Shown: positions 17,332 through 25,854, counted from the first letter of the stretch. The stretch: DNA of 27,885 nucleotides from Bacteroidales bacterium UBA2716 (GCA_002354005.1 DEKS01000010.1:31106-58990), one strand, 5' to 3'. Numbers and translations: made by a program. Notes: generated by a model not told the origin, from the sequence alone.

Positions 17332-20300
17332 TTAAAGGGCAATGTCCACCAGGATGGGACGATGGTCGGACGGACTCTTGAAGGTTTGTTCCGTCAACTT
17401 GTGGGACTTGATTTTATAGGTCCAGCTGTCATTCACCATAATGGCGCACTTGGTCTTGTTCATCAGCGCCGGTGAAAGATAGATGAAGTCTCGGCGGTCC
17501 TTGGAACCGCTGGAAGTACTGCAGAAGGTATCGACCTCTCCCACGTTCCAGAACTCATACATGACATCCTTGAGGGTGGAATGTTCCAGCAGGTATTTCT
17601 GGGAACTCACGGCGCCGTTGGATGCATCAATGCCGGTGTACCAGCTGTCCAGCGGAGAGTTGGCGTTCATGTCGCCCAGGAGCACCCAATTGGTCTCGGA
17701 AGAATAGAAGCTGCTATTGACGGTCTTGTTCAGGAGGAAGGTCATCTCGGCAAGACGCCTGTTGTCCGAAGCGAGTTGATCTGACGTCGTGTGGTTGCTC
17801 GCCCCGGAGTTTTTCGGATAAGGGTGCGTAGTGACAATGTTGATTTTCTTGCCGTTTACCGTTATCTGGAAATGGCCGCCGCCATGGAAAAGGTCATCGG
17901 CCTTGGAGAAGGCCTGTACCCGGGTAATGGGGTACTTGGAAGTTACTTCCTGCGGGAAACTGTCCGTGCGGCCGCTCTTGGAAACATAATTGTGGCCGTA
18001 GCGTTTCGCAAGCACCGCCCAGTTGCCGTTATTGCCATAGAGATAGCGGTTGGACGTGGAAGCATACGTATCCGTTCCGGTCTTGTAAATGCTCTCGGAC
18101 TCACACCAGACGCAGACGTCGGGGTTGTACTTTTTCACGAAGGCCACAAAATTGTCGTAATTGTTGCCCTGATCCCACCACATGCCGTTCTGGATGTTCC
18201 AGTAAAGGATACGGAGGTTGCCTTTCCTCTCCGTTCCCGGCACTTTCGTAACTTTGATATTGTCCACCCACATGCCCACGGTGGCGTCGGTGGCCGTTAC
18301 GCTGCGGAAATCCAGCGCGGTGGCGTCGGTGGCCCCCAGGATGGACAGTTCCACATGGTGCCAGGTCTTGACGGCCCCGGCGGAACTTGCGGGAGGAATG
18401 ACGTTGCCGTTGGAAGCAGACTCGGCATAGTTGGCTTTATACCGATAGGTCTGGGGTTTTGAAGCGCCGTCGATGGTGCAGGACTCGATATGGCCTGCGT
18501 TATGAATCTGAATCTGAATACCGTCGGTGTTAGCCGTCTGCAGGCAGACGTCAAAGCTGATTTTCAGGTCGCAGATGCCGCCCGTCACATTTTTGAAAAG
18601 GGGCGTTCTCAGGACACCGCGCTTGGTTTCGGGCAAGCCGAGAGCCAGCACGCCCTGGTATTCCTGCGCACGGTAGAGAATCTGCCAGTCGTTGAGGTTG
18701 CGGCTGGTGATATAGGAGTCGGTGAGCACATGGGAAGTACCCACGCTGGCATCCTTGACATCGTTCCAGGTATCGGACTGCATGTAGCCGGTTCCGGCCA
18801 CATCGTAGTTCACCTTGGTGTAGGCACGGGCGTAACCGTCGCGGGTGCGTCCACCGGCCAAGTCCATGGCGCTTGCATCCGGGGCATAGCCGAAGCTGCT
18901 GCTGCCGGCCATGATGTTGCCGCCCCATACGAAGTTGTCAAAACCTTCGAAGAAGATGACATTTTCGTCGGGGGTCCATGTCACATCCTGTGCATAGACG
19001 CTTCCGGCCTTGATTTCACCGGGCATCAACGTCTTGTGCATCACCAGGTGCTTGTCCGTGACGGCCGTGATTTCGAGACCGGAAGTGAAGGTCCCGGGCG
19101 CGATGAAGATGGGAATCTCGGCCCCCAGCGGCACGAAATTACCGTTGTAGGTGCAGTTGACGACCGCCTCTGACAGGGACTCCTTGGGAGAGAAAGCGCC
19201 GGAAGTGTAGGAATAGTCGGCCCGGCCGCTGAGGGTTTCTCCGCCAAGGGCACGGACTTTCACGGAAGCCAGCTTCACGGAGCCCAGCATTTTGAGGTTT
19301 ATCAGGGCGACGGCCTCCTTGAAAGAGAGAACGTTGCCGGTGGCTGCCGTGTAGCGGGCGTAGCGCGGGTAGTTCTTGAAATCGGCCTTGGTGGTTCCAT
19401 AGAACTGGGAGAAGGGCAGCACCACATCCTTGGTAGGCAGGGTACCGTAGAGGTCCTGGCTCTCGTCCGTGACCAGATAGGCCTCGTACTTGTCGCCGGC
19501 GGCCTGGGCCACCTGGATGTAGTTCTCCCCTCCCTTGTTGGTGAGGATGTCGTACTTGGTGCCGTTCACATAGACGGAATATCCGCTGAAACTGTCTCCG
19601 GCATACCCCAGGGCTTCCCGGATGGCGCTGCCCTCCGCGGGAATTTCCACAAAGAAAAGCACTTTGCCTCCTTCTACGGAAATGGGGTCGCCTTTGGCCG
19701 AAATGCCCGTATTGTACCCGTCCACATTCCAGGCAATGGGCAGGATTTTGTTCCTCTCCAATGCCAGGGTGCTGCTTCTGGTAATTTGCGTGAAAGGCTT
19801 GAAATGGGCCGCTTCCTCCTTGAAGTTCACCGTGAGGGTGAGGCCCTCCATGCTGCCGGCCGGGGCAAAGAGGAAGAACTCGGCCGGCGTGGAAGTGCTG
19901 AGCTTTTTGGTGCTGGCCACCTCGATGCTTTTTCCACCGTCCAGTGCAGAAAGCGAAGGCGTGGCGCCGCTCCAGGTCACCTGGGCCTTGCCGGTGAGTG
20001 CCAGGGACGTATTTTCCATTACCACGCCGGACAGCGTTTCTTCCTTGCCGGCCACGGCGGTCAGTTTTACCCAGATGATGGATCCCAGGCTCTTGAACGC
20101 GCCTTCCCGGCGTTCTTTCCCGGAAGGAATGCCGCCGGCGGGGATGTATCCGCCCATGGGAAGTTTGTTGCCGGGATCGGCCGTCACGGACTCCGGCATG
20201 GTGAGGGTTACCTTTCCGGCCGATATGCTGTAGGCATCGGCAGGATAATAGGCATAGGCCTCGTTGGCTCCTATCTCGAGCGGCGTTGCTTCCGGCTCGA

Positions 20301-20580
20301 AATAGGTCCCGTTGTAGTTGTACCGGGCTGTATTTCCGCTTGCCGGTACATACACCAGCACCTTGTCTCCGCTGTTCCAGGTGATGGCGCCGTTGGAGAA
20401 GTTGATAGTGGCTTTGGTGTCTGTTTGTTCGGCCTGCTCGGTGTGCATGCTGAAACCGGTCAGATAGCGGCCCTCATCCCAGTCGGCCCACTTGTCCTCA
20501 GGACCGGGTTTGGCCGCTTCTTTTGTGCAAGCTGCCACAAGAAGCACAGCCAAAGAAATAAATACAGCAATCTTTTTCAT
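17332..20580 (-). CDS. Large lipoprotein: two fimbrillin-like domains, jellyroll-like domain, C-terminal EEP phosphodiesterase
   Basis: This 1082-aa lipoprotein has lipobox 'LLVAAC' (Cys18) followed by TKEA. A first fimbrillin-like domain lies at about 30-290 ('ITWNSGDKVLVYVP', 'GNKLPMGGYIPAGGI', 'FKSLGSIIWVKL'). A second, more divergent one seems to lie at about 290-530 ('LINLKMLGSVKLASVKV', 'AGSVYAQDVTW'). Residues about 535-785 look like a carbohydrate-binding-type jellyroll ('FFEGFDNFVWGGN' to 'MWVDNIKV'); this is inference from pattern. An EEP domain fills 788-1082 with all motifs intact: 'LYWNIQNG' near 793, 'WCESES', 'IVTTHPYP', 'LLGDMNAN', 'RRDFIYLSP' and 'SPSDHRP' near 1073. The EEP part is a close relative of the stand-alone protein at 1975-2934. 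It is probably a surface enzyme cutting a phosphodiester in a large substrate; the true substrate is unknown. Confidence 0.82.
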   Translation of the reverse strand: MKKIAVFISLAVLLVAACTKEAAKPGPEDKWADWDEGRYLTGFSMHTEQAEQTDTKATINFSNGAITWNSGDKVLVYVPASGNTARYNYNGTYFEPEATPLEIGANEAYAYYPADAYSISAGKVTLTMPESVTADPGNKLPMGGYIPAGGIPSGKERREGAFKSLGSIIWVKLTAVAGKEETLSGVVMENTSLALTGKAQVTWSGATPSLSALDGGKSIEVASTKKLSTSTPAEFFLFAPAGSMEGLTLTVNFKEEAAHFKPFTQITRSSTLALERNKILPIAWNVDGYNTGISAKGDPISVEGGKVLFFVEIPAEGSAIREALGYAGDSFSGYSVYVNGTKYDILTNKGGENYIQVAQAAGDKYEAYLVTDESQDLYGTLPTKDVVLPFSQFYGTTKADFKNYPRYARYTAATGNVLSFKEAVALINLKMLGSVKLASVKVRALGGETLSGRADYSYTSGAFSPKESLSEAVVNCTYNGNFVPLGAEIPIFIAPGTFTSGLEITAVTDKHLVMHKTLMPGEIKAGSVYAQDVTWTPDENVIFFEGFDNFVWGGNIMAGSSSFGYAPDASAMDLAGGRTRDGYARAYTKVNYDVAGTGYMQSDTWNDVKDASVGTSHVLTDSYITSRNLNDWQILYRAQEYQGVLALGLPETKRGVLRTPLFKNVTGGICDLKISFDVCLQTANTDGIQIQIHNAGHIESCTIDGASKPQTYRYKANYAESASNGNVIPPASSAGAVKTWHHVELSILGATDATALDFRSVTATDATVGMWVDNIKVTKVPGTERKGNLRILYWNIQNGMWWDQGNNYDNFVAFVKKYNPDVCVWCESESIYKTGTDTYASTSNRYLYGNNGNWAVLAKRYGHNYVSKSGRTDSFPQEVTSKYPITRVQAFSKADDLFHGGGHFQITVNGKKINIVTTHPYPKNSGASNHTTSDQLASDNRRLAEMTFLLNKTVNSSFYSSETNWVLLGDMNANSPLDSWYTGIDASNGAVSSQKYLLEHSTLKDVMYEFWNVGEVDTFCSTSSGSKDRRDFIYLSPALMNKTKCAIMVNDSWTYKIKSHKLTEQTFKSPSDHRPILVDIAL

Positions 20581-20583
20581 AAA

Positions 20584-23500
20584 CTATTCTGCAAAGGTTA
20601 TGTTCGTTGTGTTAAGCGAGGTATTGCTTGCGTTCTTTTCTCCGACATACTGGAAGTAGTTGCCGGCGGTAAGGGTGACGGGCGTCTGACCGTACTGGCC
20701 GATTTTACCGCTCACGGAGCAGCCGCTGAAGGTGGCGGTGTTCTGTGCGCAACGGCCATAAAGGACGCCGTTGTAGGTCTGGTCGCCGGACGGATTCACC
20801 GCATTGGAGATGATGCTGGCGCCCAGGCTGGCGCAGTTCTTGATTTGCACGGTATTGTGATTCACCAGGCACACGACGCCGGCGACGGAACAACCGGCCG
20901 TTGACACCAGGTCTCCCCGGTTGATACAGCCATCCAGCGTAGAATTCTGCCCTGCAATGCAGGTAATGTTGCCCAGGCGGTAATTGGTATTGGTGCCGCT
21001 GTGGAGCACATTCCCGGTATTCTCACAGTTTTTCAGGCAACCATAGCGGTTGAGGGCGGCTGCAATGGCCGACGTACGTCCCGCCGTACTGTAAATGTCG
21101 GCAGTGTTACGGCAGGATGTGAGCGTTGTCAGAACCTGGTTGTTGTGATTGGTGACGAAGCCCACGATACCGCCCAGATGGATTCCGTTGGCGCCGTTGC
21201 CCAAGTTCGAGCCCGAAGAATAAGGGCTTGCCTCCGTGCCGATTTGTCCGGCGTTGAGCAGGTTCTTCAAACTTGCATCCGACGACGGCATGACCATGCC
21301 CGCCATGGAGCCGGTAAAGACACGGCCCGCAGTCGTATTGTTGGGAATGGAAGACGTCGCTCCGCCCGTAATGGGCGCATAGTTCTTCACGTTGTCAACG
21401 GTGGCGCCTTGAATGAGGCCGGCCAGCACACCGAATACGCCGGAAACGCCCGCAGAAACATGCAGGGAGCAGCTGCTGTCGAAGGTAAGGTTTTTCACCG
21501 TGGCGCCGTCACCGATGACACCGAAGAAGCCCCAGCACTTGGCCGTAGCCGTGGGTGCAAAACTCATGTGGAGGTTCTTGATGCTGTGATTGGCTCCGTC
21601 GAAGGTGCCTTTGAAGCTGTTTCCGCTGAGGGCCAGGCTGGTCGCCGTCCAGGTGGACATGGTGGCGTTGCCGATGGGCGTCCAGCTGCTCACGGAAGAG
21701 CAGTCAATGTCGGCCGTGAGGGTGACGGTTGCGTTATAAGCGGTTGCGTCGCCGCTATTTACCCGGGACGCGAAGTCCAGCAGTTCCTCCAAGTTGGAGA
21801 TGGTCATGCTATATTCCGGCGTAGGATCCACCTCTGCGCTCATGTCCGTTACCTCATAAGGCTTGGCGATGGCATAGCGTGCCGCCTTGAGGGCCAGCGG
21901 CGCATTGTACTGCGTCACCGGGGTTCCCACATTGGGATAGTAGGTATTGCCGTCCAGCAGTTCACCGCTGTGATTGGGGCCGATGATACTCTCGAACACC
22001 GTGCAGGAAGCGCCGTAGCGGGCCAGACCCAGGTCCATGTGGTAGCCGTCACGGGTGAGGCCCAGGGTGTTGTTGGCCCAGCTGGTGCGCAGGTTCTGCA
22101 GCATGGCTCCCGTGGAAATGACGCCGTCGAAGCCACATTCGGTCACAGCCTTCTTGCCTTGGGCGGCAATGACCGGCCACATGGTGTCCGTATCCGTGAA
22201 AGGTTTGGAAACGTTCTGGGCCTTGCCAAGGTCATGATAGGCCTGGGAAAGAATGTAGTGGAACTCCGGGGAACCGCCCAGCGCCGTCTGCGTGGCCTTG
22301 AGCTTGGCCATGAGTTCGCTGACGGCCGTCTTTTCCGCCGCAGTCCAGCCCCAGGCCAATTGCCGGCCCGTATGTTCCTGAATGGTGATGATGTCCCATT
22401 TGGCGCTGCTGGCCACTACCTCCAGGCTCTTGCCGGAGACGTCGGTCCAGCTTGTCTCACCGGGATTGCACATGTAGCAGTGGAAATCCGTTGCCGTGCC
22501 GTAACCGCTGTTGTACTCCGGAACCGTGCGGCCGCCGTAGTACATGTGCACCATCTGTACGTCGTCAATCCCGGCAGCGGCCAGGATACCCGGCAGGTGC
22601 TCTACGGCATCCTTGGTAAAGCTGTTGCCGATGAAGAAGATGCGCAGGTTGGCCGGCACGTCGAAGGCAGGGTCGGCCGGGGCGGCGCCGGTAGCGATGT
22701 CAATGGTGATGGTGTTGTAGCCCGTACCGTTGCTGTTCTGCTGAACGCCAAGGTAGCCCACTTTATTAGATTCGGTGTAGACATCCCAAACGGTGGTACC
22801 ACTATTGTAGGCTCCCACGCGGCCGGAAGCATAGCCGCCGTTGAACACCGCGGCCTGGTTCACGTAACCGAAGAAGACACCGCGGCTGGCGTGGTCCGTG
22901 ACAATCTCGCCGTAGTTCTCCAGGTTTTTGTAGGTACCGGCGTTGGGCAGACACATGATGCCGCCCGCGGGCGCGTTGGTGGTGGAAGTGATGTTGCCGT
23001 AGTTCTTGCAGGCTGACATGCTGGAATTGTTGGTAATGAAGCACACAATGCCGCCCAGGCGCCCGGCGCCGGAAGTGGGCATGGTATTGAGCTGGTCACC
23101 ATGGTTCTCACAGTCGTTGATATCCGTATTGCGGTTGGCGGCGCCCAGGATACCGGCCGTACGGCCTGCCTGGGAGGTGAGGCCTCCGTAGTTGTTGCAG
23201 GAGGCGATGACAATCCGCTTGGTGCTCTCGGCAGAAGCATTGGCAAAGCCCACGATGCCCGCCGCGTGGATGGCATTGGCGTTGCCCACCGTATTGGCCG
23301 TATTGGTGACGGTAATCTCTCCCCTGTTGTGCACGCTGTCAACGGTGACATCCTTGGTGTTGGCATAACAAGCGCCCACCAGGGCCATGTGTACCAATCC
23401 GGTAGCACCGCCATTGTAGGTCATGGGGGCATAACTGGTGACATCCCTTACCTCTGCACCGTCCACCACGCCTGCAATCATGCCGGCACTGAGGGAGACG

Positions 23501-24717
23501 GAACCCGATACCGTAAGGGAGCAGTTGTCCTCGATCACGAAGTTCTGTACGACAGCGCCCGGTGCCAGGTAGCCGAACATGCCGTAATGCTTGCCGGCGA
23601 CGGTTTCATTGCACACCAAGTGCAGGTTCTTGATATGGTAGGCGTTGCCGTCGAACTTGCCCGAGAAGGGGTTTCCGCTGCTGATGGAAGGCACTGAAGA
23701 AACCCAGGGAGCGGTGACATAACCTACAGGTACAAAATCACTTACACCATTAAAATCAATGTCGTTCAGCAAATTGACCCACCCTTCGGCATTCTCCCAT
23801 TCCGCGGTGGATTCACCGGCGTTGACCGCGGCGGCGAAAGCCATGAAATCGCTTGCCGTAGCAATGCCTTTGGGCTGTTTGCCATTCACATCCAGCGTGA
23901 TGGGAAGCACTTTGTTCCGTGCCAAGGCGAGGGTGCCGGTACGGGCATATTTAACCTCTGACTTATATCCGGCCACTTCCTGCAGGCTGAGGGTGAGCTT
24001 CAGGTTTTCCTGGTCTCCGGCAGGGACAAAGAGATAAAACTCGGCCGGCATAGAGGTGGTGAGGGCCTTGGAACACGTTACTTCAATGGCCTTTTCTCCG
24101 TCCAGCGCCGCCATGGAGGGGGTTTCTCCGCTCCAGCTTACCACGGCGCTTCCCGTGAGGGCCAGCGAGCTGTTCTCCATGCGCACCTTGGTAACGGTGC
24201 CCTCCTTGCCTTCCACGGCCAGGAGCTTGAGCCAAATCATGGAACCCAGGCTCTTGAAGCTGCCCTCGCGGCGGGACTTGCCTCCCGCGATCTGTCCCGC
24301 GGGAATGATTCCGCCCATCGGCAGTTTATTGCCGGGATCTGCGGTGACCGAAACGGGCATGGACAGGGTCACCGTTCCGGCGCTGATGGAAAAGGCACTG
24401 GCGGGATAATATACATAGGCCAGCGCGTCCCCTACCTCCAGCGGCGTGGAATCAGCAGGGACAAACACGCCCGCCTCGTATTTATATTCGGCCGACTGTG
24501 ACGTTTCCGGGACGTACACCAATACACGGTCGTCATCGTTCCAAGTGACAGCGCCCGTGGAGAAATCGATGTTGGCTTTGGTTGTGACAGTTTCCACCTT
24601 CATGGAAAAACTGCCGAGGTACCGGGCTTCCTCCCGGGTCACGGTATTCACTTCCTGCTCTGCGCAGCCAAGGAGGAAGGCCGCGGTAATGGATAGAAAC
24701 AAGCAAATTTTCTTCAT
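20584..24717 (-). CDS. Giant lipoprotein with SGNH/DUF4886-type hydrolase between two GLUG beta-helix regions
   Basis: This 1377-aa lipoprotein has lipobox 'FLLGC' (Cys18). Its layout is: fimbrillin-like domain (about 25-285); first beta-helix with GLUG-type units (about 290-685); SGNH-like hydrolase of the DUF4886 type (about 688-955); second beta-helix (about 965-1375, opening 'MTISNLEELLDFASRVN' and 'WTPIGN'). In the hydrolase the expected blocks are visible: 'IFFIGNSFTKDAVEHLP' (nucleophile Ser near 697), 'MYYGGRTV', 'WDIITIQEH' and 'TRDGYHMDLGLARYG' (Asp and His near 890). SGNH enzymes are mostly esterases that remove acyl groups from lipids or acetyl groups from sugars. The fimbrillin domain is almost a copy of that in the next gene, 3 bases downstream, pointing to tandem duplication. 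Probable surface esterase of the phosphodiester system; the ester it cuts is unknown. Confidence 0.82.
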   Translation of the reverse strand: MKKICLFLSITAAFLLGCAEQEVNTVTREEARYLGSFSMKVETVTTKANIDFSTGAVTWNDDDRVLVYVPETSQSAEYKYEAGVFVPADSTPLEVGDALAYVYYPASAFSISAGTVTLSMPVSVTADPGNKLPMGGIIPAGQIAGGKSRREGSFKSLGSMIWLKLLAVEGKEGTVTKVRMENSSLALTGSAVVSWSGETPSMAALDGEKAIEVTCSKALTTSMPAEFYLFVPAGDQENLKLTLSLQEVAGYKSEVKYARTGTLALARNKVLPITLDVNGKQPKGIATASDFMAFAAAVNAGESTAEWENAEGWVNLLNDIDFNGVSDFVPVGYVTAPWVSSVPSISSGNPFSGKFDGNAYHIKNLHLVCNETVAGKHYGMFGYLAPGAVVQNFVIEDNCSLTVSGSVSLSAGMIAGVVDGAEVRDVTSYAPMTYNGGATGLVHMALVGACYANTKDVTVDSVHNRGEITVTNTANTVGNANAIHAAGIVGFANASAESTKRIVIASCNNYGGLTSQAGRTAGILGAANRNTDINDCENHGDQLNTMPTSGAGRLGGIVCFITNNSSMSACKNYGNITSTTNAPAGGIMCLPNAGTYKNLENYGEIVTDHASRGVFFGYVNQAAVFNGGYASGRVGAYNSGTTVWDVYTESNKVGYLGVQQNSNGTGYNTITIDIATGAAPADPAFDVPANLRIFFIGNSFTKDAVEHLPGILAAAGIDDVQMVHMYYGGRTVPEYNSGYGTATDFHCYMCNPGETSWTDVSGKSLEVVASSAKWDIITIQEHTGRQLAWGWTAAEKTAVSELMAKLKATQTALGGSPEFHYILSQAYHDLGKAQNVSKPFTDTDTMWPVIAAQGKKAVTECGFDGVISTGAMLQNLRTSWANNTLGLTRDGYHMDLGLARYGASCTVFESIIGPNHSGELLDGNTYYPNVGTPVTQYNAPLALKAARYAIAKPYEVTDMSAEVDPTPEYSMTISNLEELLDFASRVNSGDATAYNATVTLTADIDCSSVSSWTPIGNATMSTWTATSLALSGNSFKGTFDGANHSIKNLHMSFAPTATAKCWGFFGVIGDGATVKNLTFDSSCSLHVSAGVSGVFGVLAGLIQGATVDNVKNYAPITGGATSSIPNNTTAGRVFTGSMAGMVMPSSDASLKNLLNAGQIGTEASPYSSGSNLGNGANGIHLGGIVGFVTNHNNQVLTTLTSCRNTADIYSTAGRTSAIAAALNRYGCLKNCENTGNVLHSGTNTNYRLGNITCIAGQNSTLDGCINRGDLVSTAGCSVAGVVCLVNHNTVQIKNCASLGASIISNAVNPSGDQTYNGVLYGRCAQNTATFSGCSVSGKIGQYGQTPVTLTAGNYFQYVGEKNASNTSLNTTNITFAE

Positions 24718-24735
24718 GGTGTAACCTGTTTTATA

Positions 24736-25704
24736 TTATAAGGTATGGTGTCCGGTGGCTTTCAGCCAGGTAATAAGCAGTTCCGGACGGTCTGTCTGTA
24801 TAAGGGAAACTCCCTTGTCTATGTACTGCTGATAAACTTCCCCGGGGTCCTTCGCCTGGAAAGCGGCGTCATCGTCGTTCCCGTCTCCTCCGCAAAGGCT
24901 GCCCCAAATGGTATTCACCCAGATTTTGGAGCCCTGGGCCTTGATTTTCCGGCAAGCGTCTTCGAAGGCGCCGTCTTCATTGCTCTGCCAGCATACTTCG
25001 TAGGCCATGGGCACGACATTCTGGTCCAGGTAGCTTTGGAAGAGTTTTTTTCCGGCGGGCCTCTGGATATCCACCACGGGCATATACATCATGTTGTGCG
25101 TATAGGCAGCCTCGTGCGCCGCTACCGTTTCGATGCTTTTCTTGCCCTTGATGAGCACCTGGTCCGTAACGCCCAGTTCCTCCGTAAGGGCAAGGACCTC
25201 GTCGTAGTAATCGTACCCTTTGTCGATATTGACGCAGATGCGGTCTTTGGTGCACAGGAGCGCCTCCCGAAGGGTGGGCATTCTCAGAGAGTCGATGGCA
25301 ACCCCGTGCGCCCGTTCGAGGCTGAGCATTTTGATTTCCTCAAGGGTAAGGTCGCTGACCTTTGCGCTTTTTCCGGGCTGCTCGCTGAAAACGCGGCTGA
25401 AGTTGGTGGTGCGGAGGACGTTGCTGTCGTGGCACAGCACCAGCACGCTGTCCTTGGTACGATGGATGTCAATTTCCACGATGTCCGCCTCCATGGCGAT
25501 GACACTTTCAATGGCGGGAATGGAGTTTTCCGGCCAGTTGCGCCAGTCGCCCCGGTGAACGGCTACGACCACATATTTGGAGGAAGGATTGTGCATGTGG
25601 GCCGCGATGGCCGCCGCACGGGATTCCGAACCGGTGGAGCTCGTGGGTGCGGCACATGACAATACGGTCAGGACGGTCAGGACCGCCGTAAAAAATCTTT
25701 TCAT
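24736..25704 (-). CDS. Glycerophosphodiester phosphodiesterase (GDPD) lipoprotein
   Basis: I place the start at ATG 25704, giving 322 aa with a lipoprotein signal (MKRFFTAVLTVLTVLSC, Cys17); a longer frame would begin at a TTG and bury the signal. The GDPD domain has its hallmark residues: 'VAVHRGDWRNWPENS' (His50, Arg51, Glu59), 'ADIVEIDIHRTKD' (Glu77, Asp79, metal ligands) and 'LVLCHD' (His92), then a TIM-barrel-like remainder with 'CVNIDKGYDYYDE' and 'SLIQTDRPELLITWL'. GDPD enzymes (GlpQ/UgpQ family) split glycerophosphodiesters into glycerol-3-phosphate and an alcohol, and some attack teichoic acids. Residues after the lipid Cys (AAPTSS) lack the acidic surface-export signal, so a periplasmic position is likely. 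It is the first gene of the operon, and the antiporter at the other end could import its product. Confidence 0.9.
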   Translation of the reverse strand: MKRFFTAVLTVLTVLSCAAPTSSTGSESRAAAIAAHMHNPSSKYVVVAVHRGDWRNWPENSIPAIESVIAMEADIVEIDIHRTKDSVLVLCHDSNVLRTTNFSRVFSEQPGKSAKVSDLTLEEIKMLSLERAHGVAIDSLRMPTLREALLCTKDRICVNIDKGYDYYDEVLALTEELGVTDQVLIKGKKSIETVAAHEAAYTHNMMYMPVVDIQRPAGKKLFQSYLDQNVVPMAYEVCWQSNEDGAFEDACRKIKAQGSKIWVNTIWGSLCGGDGNDDDAAFQAKDPGEVYQQYIDKGVSLIQTDRPELLITWLKATGHHTL

Positions 25705-25740
25705 GAAAAAGCGTTTGTTTGGATGAAGACACGCAAAGAC

Positions 25741-25766
25741 ACGCGGACTCCAGTTTGGAGCCGCGT
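25741..25766 (-). promoter_or_regulatory. Leader hairpin upstream of the GDPD gene
   Basis: On the minus strand ACGCGG-CTCCA pairs with TGGAG-T-CCGCGT around a 3-base loop. This makes 11 base pairs with one bulged T, ending 36 bases upstream of ATG 25704. There is no T-run after it, so it is not an ordinary terminator. It may affect mRNA stability or translation of the first gene. Confidence 0.55.
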
Positions 25767-25810
25767 CGCAGGACGTTATGGAAAGGTTTAGATTATCGGA
25801 TAGTTTTGTA

Positions 25811-25819
25811 CCCCCCCCC
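25811..25819 (-). repeat. Homopolymer tract G9 at the predicted transcription start
   Basis: Nine consecutive C on the plus strand (nine G on the coding strand) begin four bases after the -7 box at 25824-25831. The predicted transcription start falls in or at the edge of the tract. Tracts of this length can change by slippage during replication or be copied repeatedly by RNA polymerase at initiation. Confidence 0.8.
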
Positions 25820-25823
25820 AACG

Positions 25824-25854
25824 CAAATTTAGGGAGTGTATTTAATTGGTCAAA
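25824..25854 (-). promoter_or_regulatory. Main promoter of the 25-kb operon (TTTG-N19-TAAATTTG)
   Basis: The minus strand has TTTG at 25854-25851, a 19-base spacer and TAAATTTG at 25831-25824. This is an exact match to the Bacteroidota housekeeping sigma consensus TTTG-N19-TAnnTTTG. Transcription would start at about 25815-25819, leaving a leader of roughly 110 bases with the G9 tract and a hairpin. The same box arrangement stands before the aldolase gene at 27687-27717, which supports it as a true local consensus. Confidence 0.75.
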
